Source of the DNA: Nymphaea colorata
Taxonomy: Eukaryota; Streptophyta; Magnoliopsida; Nymphaeales; Nymphaeaceae
DNA length: 64,000 bases
Direction of reading: 5' to 3'
Assembly: GCF_008831285.2 (NCBI RefSeq)
Contig: NC_045151.1
Coordinates: 9,474,571-9,538,570 of the forward strand
Position numbers and translations under genes: made by a program. The notes below the pieces were generated by a model that saw only the letters and a program-made list of their open reading frames with translations, had not been told where the DNA came from and did no database searches. Below, one piece after another: positions 45,762 to 56,364 of this stretch. Each line of letters opens with the position of its first letter. Position 1 is the first letter of the stretch.

Positions 45762-46086
45762 AGCGGCGAGAACTAGGCAGAGGCGACGGGAATGAGGCAG
45801 CGGCTACGGAAGGCAGGCGGCGACGTTCCTGGGCGACGCTGGGAACGATGGACGGCGACGGTGATGGGCAGCGGTGGCGCGGGACGACGGCGGCGCTGAA
45901 GTGGGCAACGGCAGTGATGGACAACGGCAACGCAGCAGAGAACAACCGCGCCGGACGATGGCGGCGCCGCTGGCAGCGCTGGACGGCGGCGGCGCAGCAG
46001 CGGCAGAGAAAAAAAACGGAGGAAACAGCAGCGGCAAAAAAACCGGCGGAAACACGACGATCACACCAACGATCTCTCACGCGTTG
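45762..46086 (-). other. Copia A 5' leader
   Basis: GC-rich, CCG-repeat-like leader between the primer site and the Gag start. Open frames on either strand here are compositional. Confidence 0.7.
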
Positions 46087-46098
46087 GCTCTGATACCA
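46087..46098 (-). promoter_or_regulatory. Primer binding site, copia A
   Basis: On the minus strand TGGTATCAGAGC follows the LTR directly; complementary to the initiator tRNA-Met 3' end. Confidence 0.9.
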
Positions 46099-46384
46099 TG
46101 TAGAAACACACACCAAGATGGAGAGAAAGAGAAGGAACACACAATATACGTGGAAAACCTCAAAGAGAGGTGAAAAACCACGGAGAAGCTCTAACCTAGG
46201 TGCACAACCGCAACCCTAGGAGAGAGAAAAATGTTATTCCACTTAATTCAACACTTACACATAAGGACAATATATAGAGGGAGAGAGGAGAAGCCGCCTA
46301 GGGTACCGAGCCCGCCTCGGTACCCGCGCCCCATAGAACCGGGTCCAGATATGGACCCGGTTCCCACAACAACATATTCTAACA
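46099..46384 (-). repeat. Middle (5') LTR of copia A
   Basis: 286 bp, one mismatch to 41141-41426 (CCACGGAG against CCACGAAG). It serves both as 5' LTR of the complete unit and as 3' LTR of the partial unit. It contains palindromes GGGTACCGAG/CTCGGTACCC (46301-46325) and ACCGGGTCCA/TGGACCCGGT (46338-46361). Confidence 0.9.
46301..46361. promoter_or_regulatory. Twin palindromes upstream of TATA box, copia A
   Basis: Two perfect 10-bp-arm inverted repeats with 5- and 4-base loops, separated by 12 bp. In element direction they lie just upstream of the TATATATTG box (46268-46277, minus strand). The same pair occurs in copia B. Confidence 0.8.
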
Positions 46385-46656
46385 CTCCCCCTCAAGCTTG
46401 GCATACATGTCAAACATGCCAAGCTTGCTAACATTTTTTCCGAATGAAGAAGTACAAAGCCCTTTAGTTAGGACGTCTGCAACTTGATCTTCAGACTTCA
46501 TATATGGCAGAATCAGCTCCTTTGAGTCAATGCGTTCCCGGATAAAGTGACGGTCAATCTCCACATGTTTGGTCCTGTCATGTAGAACTGGATTATTGGC
46601 AAGATTAATCGCAGACTTGTTGTCACAGTACATCTTCATTTTATCTTCCAGTTCCA
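46385..46656 (-). pseudogene. Copia A partial second copy: RNase H end of pol
   Basis: Encodes the last 90 or so residues (LEDKMKMYCDNKSAINL to YAKLEGEC). It is essentially identical to the full copy next door and ends at the same polypurine tract and LTR. Upstream it is joined to 40 bases of LTR, so it has no start of its own. Confidence 0.9.
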
Positions 46657-46694
46657 GATATGGACCCGGTTCCCACAACAACATATTCTAACAA
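46653..46694 (-). repeat. 40-bp LTR remnant closing the copia A array
   Basis: Plus-strand CCAGATATGGACCC..ATTCTAACA equals the outer 40 bases of the LTR. It is followed by the AAGTT target duplication, which shows it is the original outer end. Confidence 0.9.
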
Positions 46695-47518
46695 AGTTTA
46701 ACATGCTCAACATGGCTGATCTTGGCAAAATAAACACTTGGACATATCTATCAACACTTGAACAGGACCAGTCAATAATCTGGTACCAATGTCAGTGCTC
46801 AACAAGTTCAACATGTTATATAATTGTATTTCCATGTCCAAAAACATAAAAAACACTACAAAAACATATTTGGACAAGCAAGATGTATTCGATAGGACAA
46901 AAACAAAAACAAAAAAAACGAAAAAAGTGAGTCTCAGGCCTTTATAAGATCTTATCAACACATTGAAAGAATGTCATTGAGAAAAAATAGTAACAAGGGA
47001 TGTGTTAGGCACAGTATCGATAAGGCTTGTGTGGGGAGCCTGTCATGCATTTCTTAGTTTTAGTCTTCAGACTCTTGTGTGTATCGGGCCCTTAGTTATG
47101 ACCCAGCGAGCCTGTTAGCTTGCATCGGGTTGGGTGGCTAGTCCAGTTATGCAATAGACCCTGCCCATGACACTCGTATATTGTAAGGCGAGTTAACCCA
47201 AAAAGACAATGAAGAATTTGAGTCATCCAGACAAAGCTGGGCTCTGTCTCTCGTGTGGGTGAGTGCAAAACAGGAGTCAGCAAGAACAGTGCTAACAGGA
47301 TGTTATCAAGCAATGCACAATTCCTAGCACCTTATGAGAAGAAGATGCTATTTCATGCCTCCTTTATTTGTGGATATGGATCTCATAACATAAGATCAAG
47401 TTACCCACCCAGTATATCGCCCCCAACCAACCCTGCCCATAGCACCAAGTCCATAATTTGGATACTACTTGACCGTAGTTCACATTCTACAGCATGCTAT
47501 TATACTTGTTAATGTGGC

Positions 47519-47690
47519 ATTAGAGTATATCATTATTGAAGTAAACTCCCAAAAGCCTTCTTCATGTTATCTAATACCCTATCTCTTCCTTCACTGTTAA
47601 TCTGATATTAGATTATATCCTTATTGAAGTAAACTCCAAAAGTCTTCTTCATGTTATCCTAATTCCATCTCTCTTCCTACACTATCTTTC
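47519..47690. repeat. Tandem duplication, unit about 85 bp
   Basis: TATTGAAGTAAACTCC..TCTTCATGTTATC..TCTCTTCCT(T/A)CACT occurs twice in direct orientation with minor differences. Confidence 0.75.
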
Positions 47691-48228
47691 AGTCCTCTCC
47701 TTCTTATTTTCCATTTGTATCTATCATGATATTTTCTTCTTTTCTGCCCATTTATGTCCACCTTTCAATCAAGGTCCAAACTCCATGCATTTTATAGGAT
47801 TCTACACAAGAATTGCATCTAATCAATAACAGAGACTATCTAAAAATAGAATCATTCTATGCATATAATATATATAAAAAAAAGTGAAACTTCACAACTC
47901 TATATCCTACAACTCCAGTCTATAAGGAAAAGGTTACTCACCATACTAATTTCTGTCATAACTTGTTTCAATTAACCATCGTCATCCTCCTAATGCTATT
48001 TTTTCCCGGGTTGATGTTTTATATTCGTCTAATTCTACGATGCAACAATGTTTATCTGTCCCTAGCCTATATTTACTACTTTGACTTTCCTTCACCAGTT
48101 TTTCTTCATCATGGCGTATTCTAGACAGCTAAGCTTGCTCAATCCCTATTTCTATATTAGGTTTTCAAACAAGTCAGAATATGTGAATTTACCACCTACA
48201 AGAAGCAAACCATCTCAAACATTTTTAG

Positions 48229-48249
48229 TCCCCCCCCCCCCCCCCCCCC
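48229..48249. repeat. Poly-C tract
   Basis: Run of about 21 C followed by GCCCC. The length of such a tract is often uncertain in assemblies. Confidence 0.8.
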
Positions 48250-48375
48250 GCCCCAAATACATCCAACACCAAGGAGTATTTCATTTGTGAATGGGACTAA
48301 TGAACTAAGTGACATCATAAATTGGCAAACTCACTGAATCCCAAGTAGTGGCCTGGCAACACAGTCCAAAGTAGG

Positions 48376-48651
48376 TGTAAGAATCTTCACTAAATCATGC
48401 CTCTCCGGCTGAAAATAAGATAGATTGAGAAGAGAGGATAGAAAGCAAGACGATGGAGGAAGAGATGCAGTCGGCCGATACAGCCCTATCGTTAATCTCT
48501 ATTAAAAACATTAACCTAATTAGGTAACAACAGATTTGTACAAAAATAATATTACAAGAATGCCACCGCCTAGTATTCTTAGGCGTGTGGATATAAAAGA
48601 GAAGTGGATCGGGTCTGAACAGACCCGATCCCCATACGCACAAACTTAACA
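48376..48651 (-). repeat. 3' LTR of copia C
   Basis: 276 bp. It contains the perfect palindrome GGATCGGGTCTG-AA-CAGACCCGATCC (48606-48631) next to the TATA box (minus-strand TTTTATATCC, about 48589-48598). Confidence 0.9.
48606..48631. promoter_or_regulatory. Perfect palindrome upstream of TATA box, copia C
   Basis: 12-bp arms with a 2-base loop. The copy in the other LTR has one arm mismatch (GACCTGATCC). Its position relative to the TATA box is like that in copia A, B and D, although the sequence differs. Confidence 0.8.
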
Positions 48652-49380
48652 GCCCCCCTCAAGTTGTGCATGATATTTGATCATGCACAACTTGTTCTTC
48701 AATTCCCAAAAGTGCTGCCCTATGAGTCCTTTGGTAAAGAGATCAGCTATCTGTTCACTGGTGGATATATAAGCAGGCAAGATCTCAGCTTCTTCAACCT
48801 TCTGACGGATGAAGTGTTGATCAATCTCTATGTGCTTGGTACGATTATGTAGGATGGGGTTGAAGGCAATTTTTATCGCACTTTGATTGTCACAAAGTAA
48901 TGAAGACTGAACAATAGGAAGATTGAGCTCTCCAAGCAAATGTCGTAACCATGACGCTTCAGCTGTCCCTGCAGCCATTGCTCTATACTCTGCCTCAATG
49001 CTAGATCGCGCAACCGCACGCTGTTTCTTACTACTCCAACAAATGAGATTAGAATCAAGAAAAAGACAGAAACCTGAAACTGATCGTCGGTCATCGGGAT
49101 CCCCTGCCCAGGCTGCATCAGTTAGGTATATATGTTATGTCCAAGTGAAGCATTGGGACATTTTGTGTAGACTAGTCCATCTCCAAGAGTAGCTTTGAGG
49201 TAGTAAGATCCGCTTAGCGGCATCCATATGTCCTTCTGTGGGTGCATGCATAAACTGAGAGATCTGATTTACAGCATATACTATGTCTGGGCGAGTAAAA
49301 GTGAGGTATTGTAACATACCAACAATGCTGCGATAGAATGTAGGATTGGAATATGCAGCAGTTCCATCAGAGGCAGTCAA
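48646..49380 (-). pseudogene. Copia C RNase H
   Basis: 49135-49380 reads [22 protein letters not shown] and the connection domain; 48646-49118 carries the RNase H blocks, ending CDNQSAIKIAFNP, HIEIDQHFIRQKV and ADLFTKGL. Frame changes near 49150 and 48980 separate them, so the SDADWAG-type block is scrambled. The end of the frame overlaps the LTR start. Confidence 0.8.
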
Positions 49381-49381
49381 T

Positions 49382-50275
49382 TTAGTGTTCAGATTTCAGA
49401 ACACTAGGAGTAGTTATGGGTTTGCAATTAATCATACCTGCCTTGTCCAAAAAATCAAGGGTATACTTGTGTTGCGTAAGAGTCAATCTATCATTCGTCC
49501 TGTCAAGTTCAACACCCAAGAAGTACCATAATTCGCCGAGATCCTTCATCTTGAATTCTTGCTTCAACATATCTTTAACATAAGAAATATGTGAAGAAGA
49601 ATTCCCACTTATAATAATGTGATCAACATATATAAGTAGCCAAGTGGTAGCTTCTCCGGTATGGTAGATAAATAGAGAGTGATCGAGAGAGCTTCGGAGA
49701 AAACCGACTTGTTGTATATGATGAGAAAACTTATCGAACCATGACCTAGAAGCTTGCTTCAACCCATATAGAGACTTGTGTAATTTACAAACCCATTTTT
49801 GAGGATCATGGGTACTATAGTTGGGAGGTTGCTCCATATATACCTCTTCCTTTAGAATCCCATGGAGGAAGGCATTTTTGACATCTAACTGATAAAAAGG
49901 CCATCCATATGAGACTGCAAGAGAAATAATTACACGTATTGTTCCCATCTTGATGACCAGACTGAATGTCTCATCATAATCTTCTCCGTATTGCTGAGTG
50001 AAGCCTCGCGCCACAAGGTGAGCTTTGTATCGATCAATGCTACCATCTGGCTTATATTTCAGTTTGTACACCCATTTGGAGCCCACAACATTCTTATCAT
50101 CTGGACGATGGACAATCTGCCATGTCTGACACTCATGCAAGGCTGCCATTTCCTCATTCATGGCTTCAACCCAACATTTTTCCTTACTCACATGTTGACA
50201 ACATTTTGGTTCCACCTTTTTGCTGACTTCTGTCATAAACAGCTGAAAATCCAAAGAAAAATTGTTATAGCTCAC
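49382..50275 (-). pseudogene. Copia C reverse transcriptase
   Basis: A 297-codon open block: CWVEAMNEEMAALHE, GSKWVYKLKYKPDGS, YKAHLVARGFTQQYGEDYDE, LDVKNAFLHG, LYGLKQASRSWFDKF, LIYVDHIIISGN and KDLGELWYFLGVELDR. The catalytic YVDD is changed to YVDH, and the preceding wording ETFAPVIK is altered to ETFSLVIK. Loss of the second aspartate should abolish polymerisation. Confidence 0.85.
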
Positions 50276-50308
50276 CCATCTGTCAATAGGATGTCGTACA
50301 CATTGTGA

Positions 50309-50698
50309 TTAGCGTGGAGCTGCAGTAGGGACTAATCGCCTAGAGTATACCAAGCCTGAGAACCGATTATCTATAGGTGGATCATTGGGCTGAGAAGATG
50401 AAGGCATGCTATCCAAGGAAGTAGTGTTGTCTAAGGAACTACTTACAAGTGTCTCGAGCTCATTTACAGCTTGCTCCTTTCGCTCAGGCAACATTTCTGC
50501 CCCTTGTCTTAAGATTTCAGCATGTAACCAAGTATCATACACCTCATTTTTGTCATTGAGTGTCACAGAAGTAGCCTTTGGATCATGTAACCTGCTTTCA
50601 TCAAAAACAACATGCCGTGAAACATGTACACGCCCAGTTTTAGGATTGTAACACCTATAACCTTTGTAGTTTTCTGCATACCCTATAAATCTGCACAA
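50309..50698 (-). pseudogene. Copia C integrase-RT linker
   Basis: Reads CRFIGYAENYKGYRCYNP and VHVSRHVVFDE, the conserved tail after copia integrase, followed by a Ser/Asp-rich linker. Separated by frameshifts from integrase (about 50715) and RT (about 50300). Confidence 0.8.
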
Positions 50699-50724
50699 AA
50701 CAGCACGATCTTGAAATTTGTTTC

Positions 50725-51113
50725 TTAAAAAAGTGGTGACTTTCCACCAAGCAAAGCCAATGGTAGTCGGTTTATAACATGAACCACCGTATGAAAAGCC
50801 TCAGTCCACAATGTCATAGGTAAGTTTGTGCCATGCATCATGCTGAGCGCACTTTCAACAATATGCCTATGTTTCCTTTCAGCAATTCCGTTTTGCTGAG
50901 GTGTATGCGGGCATGAGATTTGTCTACTGATCCCATGATCAAGTAAGTACTTAGTAAATTCATTAGAAATAAATTCACCACCACCATCACATTGAAAATG
51001 CACAATATTACTGGAGTATTTATTCCGAACCAAAACATGAAATTGAGTAAACAAGTGGAAAACTTCTGATTTGTGTTTCATGAAATGGATCCAAGTATAT
51101 CGGGAATATGAAT
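50725..51113 (-). pseudogene. Copia C integrase, C-terminal part
   Basis: Reads SYSRYTWIHFMKHKSEV, CDGGGEFISNEF (second catalytic D), HTPQQNGIAERKHR (catalytic E) and NRLPLALLGGKSP. The coding continues across copia B at 56365: FID before the insertion joins SYSRYTW after it. Confidence 0.85.
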
Positions 51114-51396
51114 TGTTAAAATAGATGTAATGGGGAACCGGGTCCATTTTTGGACCCGGTCCCATGGGGCACGGGTACCGAGGCAGGCTCGGTACCCTAG
51201 GCGGCATTCTTCTCTCCCTCCTATATAATCTTCACTTAAGTGTAATTGTGTGATTAAGTGAATATAATTTTCTCTCTCCTAGGGTTGCGGTGTGCACCTA
51301 GGTCAGAGCTTCCCGTGGTTTTTTCCTCTTTCTGAGGTTTTTCCACGTATATCGTGTGTTCCTCTCTTCTTCCTTCGTGTGTTGCATGTTTCTACA
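51114..51396 (+). repeat. 5' LTR of copia B
   Basis: TGTTAAAATAG..GTTTCTACA. Palindromes lie at 51137-51160 and 51173-51197, with the TATA box CTATATAATC at 51221. Confidence 0.95.
51137..51197. promoter_or_regulatory. Twin palindromes upstream of TATA box, copia B
   Basis: ACCGGGTCCA-TTTT-TGGACCCGGT and GGGTACCGAG-GCAGG-CTCGGTACCC, both perfect. The arms equal those of copia A; the loops differ. The one difference between the two B LTRs (T to C) falls in the first loop. Confidence 0.85.
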
Positions 51397-51408
51397 TGGT
51401 ATCAGAGT
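51397..51408 (+). promoter_or_regulatory. Primer binding site, copia B
   Basis: TGGTATCAGAGT directly after the LTR; initiator tRNA-Met type with a last-base variation. Confidence 0.85.
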
Positions 51409-51778
51409 CGTGAGATCGTTCGGCTTCGTCTCGTATTTCCGTAGTCGCCCCTGCACCGCTGCCGCCTGCGCCGTTAGGGTTTCCCGCGCCGCCGCCATTG
51501 GGATCTTCTGTGCCGCTGCCGTCAGACGATCAAGCGCCGCCGCCTGTTGCCGCTTGTGACTTCCGCTGCCGTGGGTGTCTCCTTTTCCGTCGTCGGACGA
51601 TCCAGCGCCATCACATCTTTCCGCTGCCGTGGGTGTCCAGCGCCGTCACGCCTCTGCGTCGCCGCCGTCGGGCGATCCAGCGCTGTCGCCGACACCTACG
51701 GTTCCGTGTGGTGCTGGTGTTTCAGCCGCCGCCGTGCTGTCTTGTTGCTGCCTGGTGTTGCGTCTGACTTGACTGCTT
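51409..51778 (+). repeat. Copia B leader with imperfect tandem repeats
   Basis: GC-rich leader. TCCGCTGCCGTGGGTGTC occurs at about 51566 and 51620, and GTCGG(A/G)CGATC(C/A)A(G)CGCC recurs about every 65-80 bp (near 51522, 51592 and 51668). Confidence 0.65.
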
Positions 51779-53178
51779 GTGATGGCGAAAGAGATTGCAC
51801 CTAAAAGTGATATGGCCTTTGCCGCGGGCAGTGCTCCCAAGAGCGAGATCTTGCCGGTTCAGGTCACGCCCATTCGTCTGACTAAAGACAACTATCTCTC
51901 TTGGTCTGCTGCTCTCGAGATTGGGATAACGAGCCGTGGTCGTCTTTCCTATATCACAGGCGACAAACCGGCGCCCAGCAAAACTGATCCTCAATGGGCG
52001 ACGTGGGTGTTGGAAGACAGTCAGGTTAAGGTGTGGATCATCAGCTCTGTGTCCGCTGATATTCAGCCTCTTATTCTGCGGAAGCCGACCTCGTTTGATA
52101 TGTGGACTGTGCTTGCAAGGATGTATGGTCGCAAGAAAAGGGTTCTGCGTACGTATCAGATTAAACGCAGTATTTATTCTCTGAAACAGGGGGCCTGTCT
52201 GTTGCCTCCTTCTATGCAGCCCTGAAAACTAAGTGGGAGGAACTTGATTATCATGTGAATGATAACTGGGACTGTGGTTCTGATCATGCTCGGTACTGGG
52301 AAAAGGAATGGATGAACCGGACGTTCCTCTTCCTTGGAGGCTTGCGTGATGAGTTTGAATCCATTCGGAGTCAAATTCTCAACTGTGATGTGATTCCTGG
52401 AATAGAAGATGTTTATGCCAGAGTGGAATCTGAGGAACAAAGGCGTCAAGTGATGCAGATTGACCCCAGTCATGGGAATGGTCCCTCGGCCTTTGTTAGC
52501 CGTTCTTCTGTGTCTGGACCGCGCCCTGTTAGGCGATGTACACATTGTCACAAATCAGGACATTTTGTTGACTTTTGTTGGGATCTACACCCTGAGAAGA
52601 GACTTGTTCGTGGTCGCCCTCCATCTAGTCGGCGAGGTTCTCTTGTGCAAGACTCAACTCAGAGTGGTTCTTCAAGTGGTGAAAAATCGAGGCTTTCCCC
52701 TGATCAAATCAAGGAACTACAAGCTTACATCAGTCGCCTTTCTACTACGTCAGAGGACACATCTACGTCTGATGGAGCTAAGTTAGCTCAGGCTCTTGTT
52801 GCTACTAGTGATCAAGGTAATCCCTCTCCCTGTGATTGGATTGTTGACAGTGGGGCTACTCATCATATGACCGGGGACCCTAAGATGTTTCAAGAATACA
52901 AGTTGACTTCTGGGCAGCAGCGTGTTTCTATGGCTGATGGTTCTTCTATTTCTGTGGCTGGAAAAGGGAGTTTATCATTACTGAACAAATATTGTCTTCA
53001 TAATGCCCTGCATGTTCCTAATATTCCCGTGAATTTGTTATCTGTCAGCAGTATTACCAAAGAGCTAAACTGTAATCTAATATTCTCTGTTGATCGTTGT
53101 TTACTGCAGGACTTGGGGACGGGGCAGAAGATTGGGATTGGTTCGGCTATTGATGGTCTCTACAGAATGCCAGTATAG
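51779..53178 (+). pseudogene. Copia B Gag and protease, frameshifted
   Basis: The first block (51779-52225) covers Gag from LTKDNYLSWSAALE to SLKQG. A 1-base deletion near 52190 (relative to copia A) shifts the frame, and the second block (to 53178) holds the zinc knuckle CTHCHKSGHFVDFC, protease DSGATHHMTG and the linker up to IDGLYRMPV. A TAG at 53176 replaces the CAG of copia A. Confidence 0.9.
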
Positions 53179-53190
53179 GTTGCCTCTGCT

Positions 53191-56082
53191 TTGATTTCAG
53201 CCACCAGTGGACAGTTATCTGGCATGGAGGACAGATCCGCTATTATGCGCTGGCACGAGAGACTTGGTCATCTTCCTTTTCAGTTGATTAAACAATTGTT
53301 TCCTGAGATGTTTCGGTCTGTTTCTGTGGACACCTTCGCCTGTGAAGTGTGTCAGTTGTCTAAGCATGTTAGGGCCTCGTACCCTATTTCATTCAATAAA
53401 ACCAGCCGTCCATTTGCTTTGGTTCACTCTGATGTTTGGGGTCCTTCGGGAGTGCCCACCTGTCGTGGTTTTCATTATTTCATAACTCTTATCGATGACT
53501 ACTCTCGGTGTACGTTCGTGTACTTGTTGAAAGAACGTAGTGAGGTTCCCGACATTGTCAAAAACTTCGTTGCATTTGTTGAAACTCAATTCCAAACCCC
53601 TGTTCAGACCCTTCGTACTGACAATGCTCGAGAGTATGTCTCCCTATCCCTTGATGACTTCTTGCGAAGCAAGGGTATTATACATGAAACATCCTGTAAC
53701 TACACACCTCCTCAGAATGGCGTGGCTGAAAGGAAGAACCGTCATTTGTTAAATGTCACCCGGGCCATTATGTTTCAACGTCATGTCCCTAAGCGGTACT
53801 GGGGTGATGCACTTCTCACTAGTGCTCATCTCATTAACCGTATGCCTACTCGTGTGTTGAATGGTCATTCTCCTTATTCTGTTTTGTGGCCTAATCAGAG
53901 TCCCTGGCCTTTGACCCCTCGGGTGTTTGGGTGTGTTTGCTTTGTCCATGATCATAGTCCCACTATCAAGAAACTTGATCCTCGGTCCATCAAAGCGGTC
54001 TTTTTGGGGTATTCCTCCACTCAGAAGGGATACAAGTGTGTAGACCCTAGCACTTCCAGAGTCTATGTCTCCAGGGATGTTACCTTTCATGAACATGAGG
54101 CATACTTTCCTGCGAATCCTCTTCAGGGGGAGTGTCTAGGTGAGAGAGTGGACGAGTATTCTTCGCATCAGTTGATTCAGTTCACAGATTTCTTGGATTA
54201 CACGGCTAGTTCTCCGAGTGTGAGTGTGGTTGACACAGTCAGTGAGGACAGAGACAGTCAGATGGAAGGGGGCCCTGTGGAAGAACAGTCCCGTGATCAT
54301 TTGTTTGGTCAGGTATACAACAGGAAGAAGAATGATGTGATGGAGGTTGTTGATGTTACCAATCCCGATCTTGTGAGCTCCCCGGATGATCCAAGTCCAA
54401 TGAATGAAGATCTTCCCATAGCCCTACGCAAAGGCACCAGGTCATGTACTTCTCATCCTATTCAGAGATTTGTTTCGTATGCTAAACTCAGTAAAGACTA
54501 TAAGTGCTTTATTACCTCTTTATCTATGGTTGTTATTCCCAGGTCAGTGGAGGATGCCAGGGAGGATCCCAAATGGCTACAGGCCATGACAGAGGAGATG
54601 GACGCCCTGGCAAAGAACAATACGTGGGAGGTTGTTGATATTCGTAATGGAACTCACTTAGTTGGTTCCAAGTGGGTGTTTACTGTGAAGTACAAACCTG
54701 ATGGCACTGTAGAACGCTATAAAGCTCGTCTTGTTGCAAAGGGGTTTAGCCAGAAATATGGGATTGACTATCTTGAGACGTTCGCTCCCGTTGCTAAACT
54801 GAAGATAGTAAGGGTCATCTTAGCTCTGGCAGTACAAAAGAAGTGGAGCATGGACCAACTTGATGTCAAGAACGCCTTCTTGAATGGTCACCTTGAGGAA
54901 GAAGTCTATATGAGCATGCCGCCTGGATATGCGCAGAAAGGAAAGTGTTGTTATCTCAAGAAAGCATTGTATGGCCTCAAGCAGTCCCCTAGAGCGTGGT
55001 TTGAAAGACTAAGGGTTGTGATGAAGAATAATGGATATAAACAGGGAAATGGTGATCATACCCTCTTCATCAAGCAGAGAAATGGTCTGGTGAGCCTCCT
55101 ACTAGTATATGTTGATGATATGATTGTCACAGGTGATGACGAAGAAGAAAACAGGAAGATGAAAGACACGTTAGCTGCTGAATTTGATCTCAAAGATTTG
55201 GGTAAACTGAGGTATTTTTTGGGAATTGAGATCGCTAGATCTGAGACTGGTCTTGTTATGAGCCAAAGGAAATACACTTTGGACCTTCTAAAAGAGACAG
55301 GTAAACTGGGATGCAGGCCCTTTCTTACTCCAATGGAGTCTGGCACAAGGATGAGTATCAAAACTGGGACGATCTTGGATGAGGAAGGAAAAGGGAGGTA
55401 TCAGCGGCTGGTTGGTAAACTCATTTATCTCACCCTTACTCGCCCAGATATTACGTATGTTGTGGGTGTGTTAAGTCAGTTTATGCATGCCCCTACTGAT
55501 TGTCATTGGAAAAGTGCTGAAAGAGTATTGGGATACTTAAAGAATGACCCAGGCAAAGGACTGCTCTATACTCGACAAAGTCAACTCAGTATTGAAGGAT
55601 ACTCTGACGCCGACTGGGCAGGTTGCACAGATACTAGAAGGTCTACCACAGGATACTGCATCTTTCTTGGAGGTAACCTGGTGGTATGGAGAAGCAAAAG
55701 ACAAGAAGTTTGTTCCAGGTCCAGTGCTGAGGCTGAATACAGGGCGGTTGCCATGGGGGTTACAGAAATGTTATGGCTCAAAATTCTGTTAGCAGATATT
55801 GGGGTGAAAATGGAAGAGAAGATGAGGATGTATTGTGACAACAAGTCGGCTATTAACTTGGCAAACAATCCAGACTTGCACGACAGAACCAAACATGTGG
55901 AGATCGATCGCCATTTCATAAGGGAACGCATAGATTCTAAGGAGTTGATCCTGCCCTACATGAAGTCTGAAGATCAAGTTGCTGATGTTTTAACTAAGTC
56001 TTTATGTACATCTCAATTTGAGAAAAATGTTAGCAAGCTTGGCATGTTTGACATGTATGCCACGCTTGAGGGGGAGTGTTAA
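53191..56082 (+). pseudogene. Copia B integrase-RT-RNase H block
   Basis: 963 uninterrupted codons in the same frame as the preceding block, cut off only by the TAG. Integrase HSDVWGPSG, LRTDNAREY and VAERKNRH; RT YVDDMIVTGDD; RNase H YSDADWAGCT, SSAEAEYRAV and YCDNKSAINL are all present. The enzyme domains look sound, but no start or Gag fusion feeds them. The stop again lies in the LTR. Confidence 0.9.
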
Positions 56083-56359
56083 AATAGATGTAATGGGGAA
56101 CCGGGTCCATTTCTGGACCCGGTCCCATGGGGCACGGGTACCGAGGCAGGCTCGGTACCCTAGGCGGCATTCTTCTCTCCCTCCTATATAATCTTCACTT
56201 AAGTGTAATTGTGTGATTAAGTGAATATAATTTTCTCTCTCCTAGGGTTGCGGTGTGCACCTAGGTCAGAGCTTCCCGTGGTTTTTTCCTCTTTCTGAGG
56301 TTTTTCCACGTATATCGTGTGTTCCTCTCTTCTTCCTTCGTGTGTTGCATGTTTCTACA
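56077..56359 (+). repeat. 3' LTR of copia B
   Basis: Same as the 5' LTR except one T to C change in the loop of the first palindrome. Preceded by the polypurine tract TTGAGGGGGAG. Confidence 0.95.
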
Positions 56360-56364
56360 TGAAT

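Larger units (their letters stand above)
41141..46694 (-). mobile_element. Copia element A, young, with partial tandem second copy
   Basis: In element direction (minus strand) the order is: 40-bp LTR start (46653-46694), the last part of pol (46385-46656), a full LTR (46099-46384), primer site and full internal region (41427-46098), and a full LTR (41141-41426). One 5-bp target duplication AAGTT encloses everything (41136-41140 and 46695-46699). The two full LTRs differ at one of 286 positions by my reading. The partial copy is what remains of a second unit, sharing the middle LTR, after an internal deletion at a TCCA microhomology. Confidence 0.9.
46695..48375. other. Older intron sequence between copia A and C
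   Basis: No gene recognised. It holds a tandem duplication of about 85 bp (47519-47690) and a C homopolymer (48229-48249). Confidence 0.6.
51114..56359 (+). mobile_element. Copia element B, same family as A, nested in C
   Basis: LTRs 51114-51396 and 56077-56359 (283 bp each, one mismatch by my reading), target duplication TGAAT (51109-51113 and 56360-56364), primer site 51397-51408. The polyprotein is collinear with copia A but has one frameshift (about 52190) and one nonsense codon (53176-53178), so it is probably non-autonomous. Its orientation is opposite to C. Confidence 0.95.

Noticed and set aside
45691-46140. Overlapping Pro/Ser/Ala/Arg-rich frames near the copia A leader
   Set aside because: They come from the GC-rich untranslated leader and extend into the LTR and Gag start; not conserved in copia B.
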